NCBI GenBank assembly: GCA_022578965.1
Contig: MU400930.1
Span: forward strand, 1 to 20,804
Length of the DNA: 20,804 bases
Direction: 5' to 3'
Origin: Xylaria sp. FL1777
Lineage: Eukaryota; Ascomycota; Sordariomycetes; Xylariales; Xylariaceae
The stretch's first letter is position 1. Every line of letters begins with the position of its first letter. The notes below the pieces were generated by a model. That model made no database searches. It had not been told where the DNA came from and saw only the letters and a program-made list of their open reading frames with translations. Position numbers and translations under genes: made by a program. Shown here piece after piece: positions 1 through 9,158 of this stretch.

Positions 1-647
1 AAATAATTAAATTAGTTTTTAAATAAAAAGTTTAATAATTAAACTAATATGCTTTATAAAATAAAACTAATAAAAGCTTATAATATTAAAAAAAACAACT
101 TAATAAATAATAAGCTAAATAATAGCTTTATTATAATTAATTAAAACTTTATATAAAATATTTTTTATAATAAAAATAATATTAAAGTTTTATAAAATTA
201 TATATTAAGTAAAAAAATTAATATAAATATATTTTAAACTAATTATTATAAGCTTTTAATTAAAAAAGCTGCTTTTTATTAAATAAAAAATAAAAAAAAA
301 CCTAAAAAATAAAAAAAAAGCCTTTTATAAATTAAACAATTAAAAAGATTTATTTAAATAATAATAAATTTTTTATTTAATTTAATACTAAAAATATATA
401 AATAAATAATAATTTTTTTAAGCAAAATGTTTTATTAAAACTAAAAAGTTTTAATTATTAAAAACTTTAAAGAATTTAAAAAGTAAAACTTATAAAAAAA
501 AGCTTAAAATTTAAAAAAATATAAGCTAAAAAATCTAAAAACTTTTTAAATAAAAAAATAAATATTATTTTTAAAAACTTTATATTAAAAGTTTTAAAAT
601 ATTTTAGTATTTTTATTTAAATAATTATTTAAATAAAAATTAAATTA
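1..647. other. A/T-rich DNA without recognisable features
   Basis: Almost pure A/T with scattered AGCT, GCTT and AAAC motifs. I see no reading frame, no repeat shared with the rest of the window and no RNA gene. The base pattern (TpA everywhere, CpG nearly absent) fits old RIP-mutated sequence. It ends at the 8-bp target duplication of the transposon at 656. Confidence 0.6.
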
Positions 648-655
648 TATTTTAA
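648..655. repeat. 8-bp target site duplication, left copy
   Basis: TATTTTAA lies directly outside the left inverted repeat and recurs exactly at 1777-1784 directly outside the right one. Eight bases fits hAT elements and is also within the 8-11 bp range of Mutator-like elements. Confidence 0.8.
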
Positions 656-713
656 GGCAATTAATAAGGACGCATAAAGAATTAATAAGAACGCATGACT
701 TTAAAAACGCATG
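656..713 (+). repeat. Left terminal inverted repeat (58 bp)
   Basis: Matches the reverse complement of 1719-1776 at 50 of 58 positions, and all eight differences are transitions. It contains three ACGCAT motifs (670-675, 691-696, 707-712) at spacings of 21 and 16 nt. This arrangement looks like repeated transposase binding sites, which is inference. The match continues about 7 bp inward with a one-base gap. Confidence 0.85.
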
Positions 714-774
714 ACTTTTTCGGCGTTTTCATTAGTTAAAAAATTAATTGTTAGTGCACTTTATACTAGATTTA

Positions 775-1605
775 CCTATTTATATAGACCTATTTATACA
801 GATTTATTTATATAGACCCATTTATATAAACCTAGCTATATAGACCTAGCTATATAAACCTATTTATATAGACCCCTTTATAAATGAAGCTATTTAGACT
901 TTTTTATATAAACGAAGCTATATAGACCTTTTTGAACAAACCTTTTCGAATAAACCTTTCTGAATAAACTTTTTTATACAAACCTTTTTAAACAAACTTT
1001 TCTAAACAAACCTTTCCAAATAAACCGTTTTAAATAACTATAGCTATATAAACCTTTTAATAGCTAGCCATATAAACCTTTTAATAGCTATAGCTATAAC
1101 TATACAAACCTTTTTAAATAGCTATAGCTATATAAACTGTTTAATAGCTATAGCTATAGCTATACAAACCTTTTTAAATAGCTAGCTATATAAACCCTTT
1201 AATAGCTAGCTATATAAACCCTTTAATAGCTAGCTAAATAAACGTTTTAATAGCTATAGCTATAGCTATATAAACCCTTTAATAGCTAGCTATATAAACC
1301 CTTTAATAGCTATAGCTATAGCTATATAAACTCTTTAATAGCTAGCTATACAAACCTTTTAATAGCTATAGCTATAGCTATATAAACCCTTTAATAGCTA
1401 GCTATATAAACCCTTTAATAGCTATAGCTATAGCTATATAAACCCTTTAATAGCTAGCTATATAAACCCTTTAATAGCTAGCTATATAAACCCTTTAATA
1501 GCTAGCTATATAAACCTTTTAATAGCTATAGCTATAGCTATACAAACCCTTTAATAGCTAGCTATATAAACCCTTTAATAGCTATGGCTATAAATATAGC
1601 CCTAG
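775..1605. repeat. Minisatellite inside the transposon, about 24-bp unit with 32-bp variants
   Basis: The basic unit is TTTAATAGCTAGC followed by TATATAAACCC (24 bp). A longer 32-bp form replaces AGCTAGC with AGCTATAGCTATAGC, and long and short forms alternate irregularly from about 1080 to 1600. The left part (775-1030) is a diverged edge with TATATAGACC and AACAAACC variants. I estimate about thirty units. Each unit has a self-complementary AGCTAGCT or AGCTATAGCT core and a TATATAAA box. The alternation points to expansion by slippage or unequal exchange. Confidence 0.85.
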
Positions 1606-1718
1606 CTATAAGTGAAATAAACTAGCTAGGTTTTAATTAGCTGAAAAGGTGGAATAAATGGGGCTATTGCAGCCGAAAGTATTATAGGTCAAAATTCCGG
1701 ATTAACCAATAAAAAGTT

Positions 1719-1776
1719 CATGCGTTCCTAAGGTTATGCGTCCTTATCAATTCTTTATGCGTTCCTATTAATTGCC
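1719..1776 (-). repeat. Right terminal inverted repeat (58 bp)
   Basis: Mirror copy of the left repeat. Its three ATGCGT motifs (1720-1725, 1736-1741, 1757-1762) have the same 16 and 21 nt spacings in mirror order. It ends ATTGCC directly before the right target duplication. Confidence 0.85.
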
Positions 1777-1784
1777 TATTTTAA
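1777..1784. repeat. 8-bp target site duplication, right copy
   Basis: TATTTTAA, identical to 648-655, immediately after the right inverted repeat. Confidence 0.8.
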
Positions 1785-2206
1785 AGCAATAAAAATTTTT
1801 AAGCTAATATTAAAAATAATATTATTACTTTTAAATAATTTTAATAAAAGTTTAAATTAATAAATTAAATTAAATATATTATAGCTTATTTTTTAAAAAA
1901 AAGCAATAAATTAAAATATAAAGCTTAATTAAAAACTTTATTATAAAAAATCTTAATTTAAATAAACTTAAAAAATGCTTTTTTTTATAAAAACATAAAC
2001 TTTTTAAAAAATAACATAAAATTTTAATAACTAGCAATTAAAAAAGCATAAAAGAATTTTTAATTAATATTATAATTAATTAATTAGCTTAATAAATATA
2101 AATTACTTAATAATATTTATAAAACTAATTTTTTATTAAATTATTTAATAGTATAAATAAATAAAAAAATAAAATATAATAGTTTTATTATATATATTTA
2201 TATGCT
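1785..2206. other. A/T-rich spacer
   Basis: RIP-like A/T-rich DNA between the small transposon and the copia element. No gene or repeat is recognised. Confidence 0.5.
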
Positions 2207-2211
2207 TTAAT
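2207..2211. repeat. 5-bp target site duplication of the copia element, left
   Basis: TTAAT precedes the TG start of the 5' LTR and recurs at 11808-11812 after the CA end of the 3' LTR. Five bases is the usual copia integrase stagger. Chance agreement is not negligible at this A/T content, but the position relative to both LTR ends is exact. Confidence 0.7.
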
Positions 2212-2256
2212 TGTTAAAATAACTAGTTATTAATTATAACTTTTATGTATAGTACG

Positions 2257-2302
2257 TATAATAAGTTTTGCATAAAGACCACTTTATGCAAAAGTTATTA
2301 TA
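2257..2302. promoter_or_regulatory. Hairpin-forming palindrome in the 5' LTR
   Basis: Two 21-base arms (2257-2277 and 2282-2302) pair with one mismatch around a 4-base ACCA loop. The inner 12 bp (TTTTGCATAAAG and its complement) are perfect. The 3' LTR has the same palindrome, so it predates RIP divergence. It could be a protein-binding palindrome or an RNA stem in the LTR transcript; the sequence does not say which. Confidence 0.6.
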
Positions 2303-2378
2303 TAAACTAAGGTAATCTTAGTGTTAGCTTAGCTTGTACGCTAGTAAAGTTTTTACACATAAAAAAAAACCTTTGCTT

Positions 2379-2386
2379 TATATAAA
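2379..2386 (+). promoter_or_regulatory. Candidate TATA box of the LTR promoter
   Basis: TATATAAA at LTR position 168, in a block (CCTTTGCTTTATATAAAC) that is identical in both LTRs. The conservation of its flanking C and G residues is the main support, since TATA strings are common here. Confidence 0.35.
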
Positions 2387-2497
2387 CTTTCTTTTTTTTA
2401 AACATACAAAATATAAACAGCTTATAATATAAAGATTATTATACTTTATTTTAGCATATATATATTAAACGTATAATTATATAAAGCTTATTTAATA

Positions 2498-3660
2498 CTA
2501 ATTAATAGTTATATTTATATTTTTAACTTATTTGCAATAAACTATAAATTAGTTAAAGTAATAACAAAGTTATATAACATATTTTTATTTTAATCTATTA
2601 AGAAAAAATTTGTTTTTTATATTGCGCTTATTTTTTTTTTGCTATATAAACATATTGTTTAGTTTATTTCTTTTAATTAGCTAAAATAAGCACGTATAAA
2701 GAAAAAAAAAAAATCCAATTTATTTATGTATAAAAACTAGACTTTTAACTTGTTTATTAATACTAAAAACAAAATAGAAAAAATAGCAAGTAACTTTGCT
2801 ACTTTTTTAACTATATTGCTATATAAACACTAGGCAATATATTAATTATATTGCTATATAAAAGCAAAAATAGCAATTTATATAACTTAAATATAAAATT
2901 AGATATATTATACGATTTAGCTAAATTTACTATGTTTTAAAAAAACAAATAACTGTTTATAATGCTTTTAAAATTAAAGCTAGTTATATTTACGTATAAA
3001 GATTTAGCTAAAAACGTTTTAATAAACATATAATAAATAAACGCTTAAATTAATCTTAAAATATAAAGCTAAAAGATTAATTTTAGCTATGCAACTAAAA
3101 TTAAGCTAAATATTAAGCTAGCATTTTATTATATTAATTATTTATATTTTTGTAAATTACTAGACTATTTTTAAAAAAAGTTCGCTAAAACTTTTAAAAA
3201 ATAAACAGAAAATTATTTTTAGAAAATTTATTAAAGCATATAAAGCGCTTTACTTAAAAACTTTAAGTTAAAAAGCATTTATTTTACATTAAAAACAACT
3301 ATAATTTAAAAGCTTATAAAAATAGCTTATAAAAACTTTATAATTAAAAAATTAAAAAAACTACTAAATATTTATTATATAATAACTATTTAACTATTAG
3401 CAATATTTTTAATACTAAATTAATAACTAAATATTTTTTCATATAATAGTTAAAACTTTTTAAACTACTTATATATTAAATTATTTTTTAAAAACTTAAG
3501 TTTTAACGTATAATTTTAAACGTAACAACATAAATACTAATAGCAATTAATTTAGCTAAGCATTAAACACTAGAATTCTTTTAAGCTATTTAATCTTTAT
3601 ATAATAAAAATAAATTATGGACTAATTTTTTAGCTAATATATAAATACCTTGTTTAGCAC
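2498..3660 (+). other. 5' leader of the copia element
   Basis: Stretch between the 5' LTR and the first recognisable gag sequence. A primer-binding site should lie at about 2498-2515, but mutation leaves nothing I can match to a tRNA; TAATTAATAG at 2499 could be a mutated TGG-type site, which is speculation. The motif TTGCTATATAAA recurs at 2638, 2818 and 2853. The start of gag is not resolved and may lie inside this stretch. Confidence 0.45.
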
Positions 3661-4600
3661 TATTTACTGCAAACATTAAAGCAAAAAATATATGTTTATA
3701 TAATATTAAATTTAGCTGTTAAAAGTACATTTTTTAACTTATTTTTAATAAAGTTTATATAAAACAAATTTATACTTTTTAATAAATATATTGCTTTTTA
3801 AAAAAGCTAAAACTTAAGCTAAAATTATATAAGTAAGCTATATAACTTATTATATAATAAAGCTTGTTTATTTATTACTACTTATTAATAAATTAAAATT
3901 ATAAAAAACTAATATTATGTTATATTTTTATATATTTTAAAAAGTTATATAAAGAACTTTTTTATTAACTATATTAGTTTAAATAAAACTTAAAATAAAA
4001 TATATTATATAATAAATACTTATTTTAATACTAATATAAATTATAGCTAATATTAAGCTAATTAAACTATAGTTTTTTTTATATAAATAAAAAAAAAAAA
4101 CTTAAATTTAGCTTTATATAAAATACTTAAATTAATGTTTAATAAGCTTAAAAAAGTATAACAAACATTTAACGTTAGTTATTAAAGTAAAATTTAACTT
4201 AATATAAACATTATATAAGTATATTAAAGCGTACTAAAGTTAGCTATAGCGTTAATTTTTTAAAAACTTATATATAAAGGATTTTTTGCTAACTTATAAG
4301 CATACTTATATATAATATTAAATAATATAATAAAAACCTTTATATAAAAAAATAATAAGTTATATTTTATAAACCAAAAATATAATTATAGCTATATAAA
4401 AAACTAATAACTTAAATTTATATTAAAGTTATTAAGTTAATTAACTAAATAGCTAAGCTATTTTTAAAGCTATAATTAAAAGAACTAGAATTTTTATATA
4501 AATAAAAAATGCTTTGTTTGCTAAAAAAAAAGCTGCTAATTAACGCGCTATACTTTTTAAAAAAAAGCTTATATAAAAAACATGTTCTTTAATTTATACA
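3661..4600 (+). pseudogene. gag: copia gag (nucleocapsid) relic
   Basis: N-terminal part of the copia polyprotein, which packages element RNA in virus-like particles. It is read in the frame starting at 3661. The clearest block is the zinc knuckle at 4510-4551, CFVC*KKSC*LTRY, which has the C-x2-C-x4-C-x4-H spacing of fungal copia Gag proteins. The final His has become Tyr (CAT to TAT) and a position normally Trp is a stop. Upstream, around 4105-4320, residues such as ALYKILKLMFNKLKK and YKGFFANL resemble the helical gag domain. The same frame runs into protease. The N-terminus is uncertain because mutation has removed any identifiable start codon; about 3661 is where the frame becomes relatively open. 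Confidence 0.65.
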
Positions 4601-4740
4601 AAATGATTTATAACTAAAAACTTACTTTAAAAAAATTCTTTTTATACGTAGCAAAATGCAAAAAATATCTTAAGTTAAATAATAATACTAAAAATATTAA
4701 TAAAAAATTTAATAATTAAACTACTTAATATTTAGTAAAT

Positions 4741-6225
4741 AGTATATTTTTTTATTATATAACAAAAAAAAATATCTAGAACTATAAAATAATAGTGCTA
4801 TATAATTAGTTTATATTAAGCAATTATTATTATATAAACTATTAAAGTAAACTTTAAAATATTAGGGCTTTTAATTATTTAATAGTAAAAAAAGCTTAAT
4901 TAAAAATATACTTTTAAATATATTTTTATATAAAAATTAATTAAACTTTAAATAATGCTTATATTTATTTTAGTAAAAATAATACTATAAATGCTATAAG
5001 TATTATATAAATAAAAAACGCCTTTAGTATAACTATATATTATATTTTAAATACTTTTACTTTTTTTTTATTTTTATTAAAAAATGTTAACTGCTTAAAA
5101 ATATATTTTAATAACATAAAAAACATTATTATATAATAAAACAAAAAAACTATTCTTGTTATATAAAAATAAAAATACTTGTTTTTTAATATTAGCTTAT
5201 ATAAAGCAGGTTTATATTTTATAAAAATAAAACTTTAAAACTTTTATAAACACTTTAAATATTTTTATATAAAGAGACTATATAATATGCTTAATTATAT
5301 AAGCTATAATATTAATTGCTTTGCTTTAAAAAAGATCTAGAAGTTTTGCTATTATTGCTAATTATATAACTAAACATTTTATTGTTTTAAATTTATAATT
5401 AAAAATAATTATAACTTTAATTATAAAGTTATAATTAATACTATATAAATAAACAATAAATAAGTTTTATATATAATTAATATAGCTATATTATTTTAAG
5501 CAGCTATATTTTTAAAATTTATGTTTGCATAAAATGTTTAAAAAGCTTTATATAAATGCTAAATTAACATATATTAAAAACTTTTAAACTATATTATATA
5601 TAACTTTAATACAAACTTTTTATTTAAAGAATTTTAGAACTAAGCTAAAATTATAAGTATAAAGTATTAAAAAATGCTTATTAAAGCTTACTAAGCTATT
5701 AATAAAATAAAAAAAGCATATAAACTTTTTTATTATATATACAATATATTAAAAGCTAAATTAAATCATTATATAAAAAATAAATTAATTTTACAAATAG
5801 CAATTAAAGCTTTAAATAATACTGCAAGGCTTAATAGCTTAATTTTAACGCTTTTTATATTTAAAGCATATTTAAGGGTTAATTAAGACTTTTTCTTTTT
5901 GCTAAATATTATATAAAGGGCTAAAGCAGTTAAAAAAGCTATAAAAATGCTTTATAAAAAACAAGCAAAAATTAAAATTAGCTATATAATTTATAAATAT
6001 AATAAGCTAGCTTTATATAAAGTATTATTTTTACTTTTATGCAGTAAAATCTTTATATAGCATAAAAAGCAAAGCTAAAAAAAACCGTACAAAATATAGT
6101 TAATTAAAAAACTTAACATAATTATTAACTTTATAAATAGCTTAATTTGTTTTAAATAAATATAAGTTAAGCTATATTATTATACAATTAAACTTACTTT
6201 AGTAAATAATAAAAAAGAAAACATA
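4741..6225 (+). pseudogene. pol: copia protease and integrase relic
   Basis: Continues the gag frame. The protease active site DTGA can be recognised at 4858-4869 as AAT ATT AGG GCT (N-I-R-A), every change being C-to-T or G-to-A. Integrase follows. Its zinc-binding domain has remnants of the H-x4-H at 5245-5262 (both His changed to Tyr) and an intact C-x2-C at 5347 and 5356. The first catalytic Asp is Asn at 5437, in a block like IIVD..YLDGKPVLHVVDE. The second is Asn at 5602, in a block like YDPGTNFTSKEF. The block RAKAVKKAIKMLYKKQA (stop-free, from about 5905) and the *KKPYK motif at 6076-6093 correspond to the integrase C-terminal part and the W-x-G-P-Y-K sequence. Normal role: processing the polyprotein and inserting the cDNA. 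This copy is dead. Confidence 0.85.
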
Positions 6226-6949
6226 ACTATTATTAAGCTAGCTTTAAAACTAGCTATATAAAAAAAACGCAGAAAACTTAAAAAAGCTAAAAACTTTTTT
6301 ATAGCGTTTATACAAAATATTAGCAACTTGTTTTTAACTTTAAAAAAAAAACAAAATTACGCTTTAGTAGTAAAGTTATATAAAAACAGCATTATTAATA
6401 CTTTTAACGCTTTATTTAAAAAATTAAACGCTATAAAAATTAATAACCTTATTATATAAAGTGTTTTTTAGTTTATAAAATATAACTTGTATAAATATAA
6501 TAATATTTAGATTTTTAAGTTTTGCTTTATATAAAAAATCAAAAAAAAAATAACTAAGCTATATAAAAAGTTTAAATTAGTTATATAAAGCTATAATAAT
6601 ATAAAAAAAAAAACTATATTAACTTAATTGCTAATAATTTAGCAAATAAGCTAATAATTATTGCTAGCTTTAAGCCTTTTGTTAATTTAGGATTTTAACG
6701 CTTTAAGCAAACTTTAAAATATTATATAAGCATATATACAATTAAAAAACAAGCTTGCATAAAAGATCTTTATATAATTATTTTTAGAACTTGTTTTTAA
6801 GTATTCTAAAAAAACTATTATATAAATTATATAACTATTATATAGCTTAGCTAAATTAAAGCTATATTAGTTTAAGATTTACTACTAATATTATTATAAA
6901 AAACTTAGTATAATAGTTTTTATATATAATTTATGTTTATTGTTTATAT
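6226..6949 (+). pseudogene. pol: copia reverse transcriptase relic, N-terminal part
   Basis: Same frame as integrase. Readable blocks include FNALFKKLNAIKINNLI, corresponding to the F-E-x3-KKEI-x-L-x2-GVF start of the RT domain. KFKLVI*SYNN at about 6568 stands where the family has K-S-R-L-V-V-Q-A-Y-N-D, and ILT*LLII*QIS** at about 6613 stands where it has TQSPTIQRVSQR. The frame then passes the AY*Q and LLYSLAKLKLY*F blocks, corresponding to the Q-A-Y-V-Q-S and LYG-PEAG-x-x-W-F motifs. It is cut within the NPCLLF-like sequence by the nested element at 6950 and resumes at 9159. Stops replace Gln and Trp codons throughout. Confidence 0.88.
6936..6949. repeat. 14-bp target site duplication of the nested element, left
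   Basis: TTTATTGTTTATAT, repeated exactly at 9145-9158. Joining across one copy keeps the copia RT frame open (CLLFILKPLYKF), which confirms it as a true target duplication. Confidence 0.92.
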
Positions 6950-7063
6950 ATTATATTACTTGGGCTAACGGCCTATTAGCTATGCTAGTTTTTATTTCTT
7001 ATATATACAAGTAAAAACCGTGCTTATAAGTTGAAAGCAAGCCGTAAGCAGCTCACTTTTTTC

Positions 7064-7387
7064 CTAGTAACTAAGTAAAAACATCTTATATTTACTTTTA
7101 AGTTGCACTAGTTTTGCTACAATCTCATTAAGTGCTTTGCTTTTTACTTTTTTGCTTTTAGGTTGTTTGCTTACTTGCATTATACTATTAACTAAGTATA
7201 TGCACTTTTATGTAGTTACTTTGTAGTTCTTTTTCCTCTGTATTTTTTTTGCTTTGTAGTTTGCTTGCTTTAGTATTACTGCTTGCTTTATGCTGCTTGT
7301 AGTAGTTTTTTTAGTTCTAGCACTTACTTAGCTAAATATGCTGCTTTTTTTTCTTAGTTTTTTTTTAAACCTTTTTTTATTATATTG
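7064..7387 (-). pseudogene. Lysine-rich coding relic near the 3' end of the nested element
   Basis: A frame of 108 codons on the minus strand with only two internal TAA codons, unusual where random frames stop about once in ten codons. It contains TKKTTTSSIKQAVILKQANY, then KAKKIQRKKNYKV, then VSKQPKSKKVKSKALNEIVA, and ends at a TAG. Lysine, glutamine and serine dominate, suggesting a basic, possibly nucleic-acid-binding tail. I do not recognise the family. There is a loose resemblance to the basic C-terminal segment of pogo/Fot1-like transposases (A-N followed by a K/R-rich run), but a 14-bp duplication is wrong for that family, so I do not adopt it. Other minus-strand stretches with few stops lie at about 7950-8140 and 8770-8940 and may belong to the same broken gene in other frames. 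Confidence 0.4.
7254..7280. repeat. 27-bp direct repeat, copy 1
   Basis: Exact match to 7396-7422 (core GTTTGCTTGCTTTAGTATT), 142 bp apart. 142 is not a multiple of three, so the two copies fall in different frames. A local duplication within the nested element is the simplest explanation. Confidence 0.8.
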
Positions 7388-7395
7388 CTAATATA

Positions 7396-7422
7396 TTGTA
7401 GTTTGCTTGCTTTAGTATTACT
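7396..7422. repeat. 27-bp direct repeat, copy 2
   Basis: Second exact copy of 7254-7280. Flanking similarity fades quickly on both sides. Confidence 0.8.
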
Positions 7423-9144
7423 ACTAGCTTTTTGCTATACTAGTTTTTTTATAACTAAGTTATAACTAAGTTATAAGCAAAGTTAATTGCTTATTACTTT
7501 TTAATTCGCTTTTTGCATATTTATTTTTTAAGCTATTTTTATGCTTTTTGTAGTAAGCTTACTAAATAAATATAGCTTATAAATAGCTTATATACTAAGC
7601 AGTATAAAATAGCAGTAAATAGTAAGTTACCTTACTTAGCTACTTATGCTAATTTTTTCTTTTTTTAACTATTAATTTTATTACTTTTATTACTACTATT
7701 ATTACGTGCTTAGCTTGCGCTTGCTTTAATATATTAAAGTACTTAGTTCGTAATATAATTAGTTGCTAATATGTTATAATTATATAAAAATCTATTTTGC
7801 TATAGCTATTATGCTTTCTGTAATATATATTTATAACTAGCTTAGCTTAAATATATATGCTAATTAATGTTAAACTTATATATTTAAAGTTATAAGTTAT
7901 TTTGTTGCAGTTTTTACTAGTTATTTAATTTATAGTACTAAACAAAATAGCTAATAGCTTACTACTATATAGTTTAAGCTTTTATAACTGCTTGTTGTTA
8001 TGTTTTTTTGCTATAATGCTAATCTTTAAAATAAAAGTAAATGCTTTAGTGCTTTGCGCTAAAGTATTACTAATAGCTTTAGAATTTATATTTATTAAGC
8101 ATACTAAAATGCTTAAGCTATATTGTTACTATATTGCTTATATTATAATAGTATATTATGTACTTTTTATTGCTGTTTTTTTTATGCTAATTATATAAAA
8201 ACATTAATAATTTTTATGCTTGCAATATTATTAGTAAGTCCGCTAAGTACTTATAATGCAAAAAAAGCAAAATAAGCGCTAAAAGTAATAATTATAGTTC
8301 TATAAATATTTTTAATTATATTAATATTTATATGTTTTTAAGCTTTATTTTATGCTTATTTTAACTGTTAAAATTTTTTTAATCCTAAGTACTGCTAATA
8401 ATTCTTTAGCTTAAAAGAATTAATAAAAAATTTTAATTATTTATTAAAGCTTGCATAGCTATACGCTATTTTTGTACTAATAGAAATATTTAAGCTATAT
8501 TTATAGCTAATACGCAACTTTAAGTTGCAATTAAAAAAGCAAAAAAAGCTGCAGCAAATAAAAAAGCCAAAAGTTTTATATAAATAAGCCAGTTAAAAAA
8601 TATTTACGTAACTTTTAAAGGTTAGCATTATTATATATTTAATAGCTAAAAGTTTTAGTAAAATTTCAGTATTTAATATTTAATAAAGTTGCTTAATTAC
8701 TTTGCTTTTTTATAATATATACTTTTTAACTTTTATAGTTCTATATTTATAATTTTATATTGCTATTTTTAGTACTTTATTATATTATGCTTTACTTTAA
8801 AGTTTATAAACGTAAGCCTATAATAAGCAGCCTTTTTAAAACTATAAGTAGTAAACAGCTTTATAATAGCTGCTTTAGCCTTTGTTTTATAGTTATAATA
8901 AACTTTTCTTAGCTTAAAAAAAAGCCAGTATTAATGCTTAGCTGTTTTTACTCCATGTTTAAAAGCCTTTGTTTTTATGTTTTTATAGCTGCTTACAACC
9001 TAATTAGTTTTTTAGCCACGTTATAATAGCTAAGCTTTCCTGTATTTAAAACCTATCTAGCTATTCTACGTGCTTTTTTTAGGTTGCGCAATAACCGGTA
9101 GCCTAGTTAAAAATTTGTTTGCTTTTTTAGTATGCTACAAGTAA

Positions 9145-9158
9145 TTTATTGTTTATAT
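9145..9158. repeat. 14-bp target site duplication of the nested element, right
   Basis: TTTATTGTTTATAT, identical to 6936-6949. The copia RT frame continues directly from it. Confidence 0.92.

Larger units (their letters stand above)
656..1776. mobile_element. Non-autonomous TIR DNA transposon (MITE-like) carrying a minisatellite
   Basis: The element is 1,121 bp, bounded by 58-bp terminal inverted repeats beginning GGCAATTAATA and flanked by an exact 8-bp duplication (TATTTTAA). It holds no reading frame that could be a transposase, so it must depend on an enzyme encoded elsewhere. About 830 bp of the interior is a tandem array; only short unique stretches (about 714-774 and 1606-1718) separate the array from the ends. 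The unique stretches keep CpG and CC/GG steps (for example TTCGGCG and TTCCGG) that are almost absent outside, so it arrived after most RIP of the flanks or is too short to trigger it. The 8-bp duplication suggests hAT; the long TIR and GG...CC ends would also suit a Mutator-like element. I cannot decide between them. Confidence 0.85.
2212..2497 (+). repeat. 5' LTR of the copia element (286 bp)
   Basis: Aligns without gaps to 11522-11807. By hand count about 30 of 286 positions differ, all transitions. It still begins TGTTA, but its end has become TTTAATA where the other LTR keeps TTTAACA, so each LTR preserves one of the two canonical TG...CA ends. Confidence 0.93.
6950..9144 (-). mobile_element. 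2.2-kb non-LTR-type retroposon nested in the copia RT
   Basis: 2,195 bp flanked by a 14-bp target duplication, oriented on the minus strand because its 3' end (at 6950) matches the 3' ends of the SINE-like copies. The minus-strand 3' terminus reads CCGTTAGCCCAAGTAATATAAT and the 5' terminus begins TTACTTGTAGCATAC. There are no long terminal or long inverted repeats; ATTACTTG occurs at one end and CAAGTAAT at the other, but the duplicated target does not abut both, so I do not treat these as transposon ends. Duplication length and the short TAAT-rich tail fit target-primed reverse transcription. Minus-strand coding relics are present, but no reverse transcriptase motif is recognised. It may be a 5'-truncated LINE or a long non-autonomous passenger. 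It keeps more CpA on its minus strand than the surrounding copia. Confidence 0.8.

Noticed and set aside
1380..1560. Plant-type telomere repeat, because AAACCCT occurs many times
   Set aside because: AAACCCT is only part of a 24/32-bp unit and is never directly tandem; the array sits inside a TIR transposon.
7992..8198. 68-codon open frame on the + strand
   Set aside because: It lies antisense within the minus-strand nested element, opposite a stop-poor minus-strand stretch, and its product is a low-complexity Leu/Ile/Phe string. Best explained as a shadow.
6950..9144. pogo/Fot1-like DNA transposon, because of size, ATTACTTG/CAAGTAAT ends and a K/R-rich C-terminal-like frame
   Set aside because: That family duplicates TA, but here a 14-bp target duplication is proven by the restored copia frame, and five extra bases separate one putative end from it. 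The tail matches the SINE-like copies instead.
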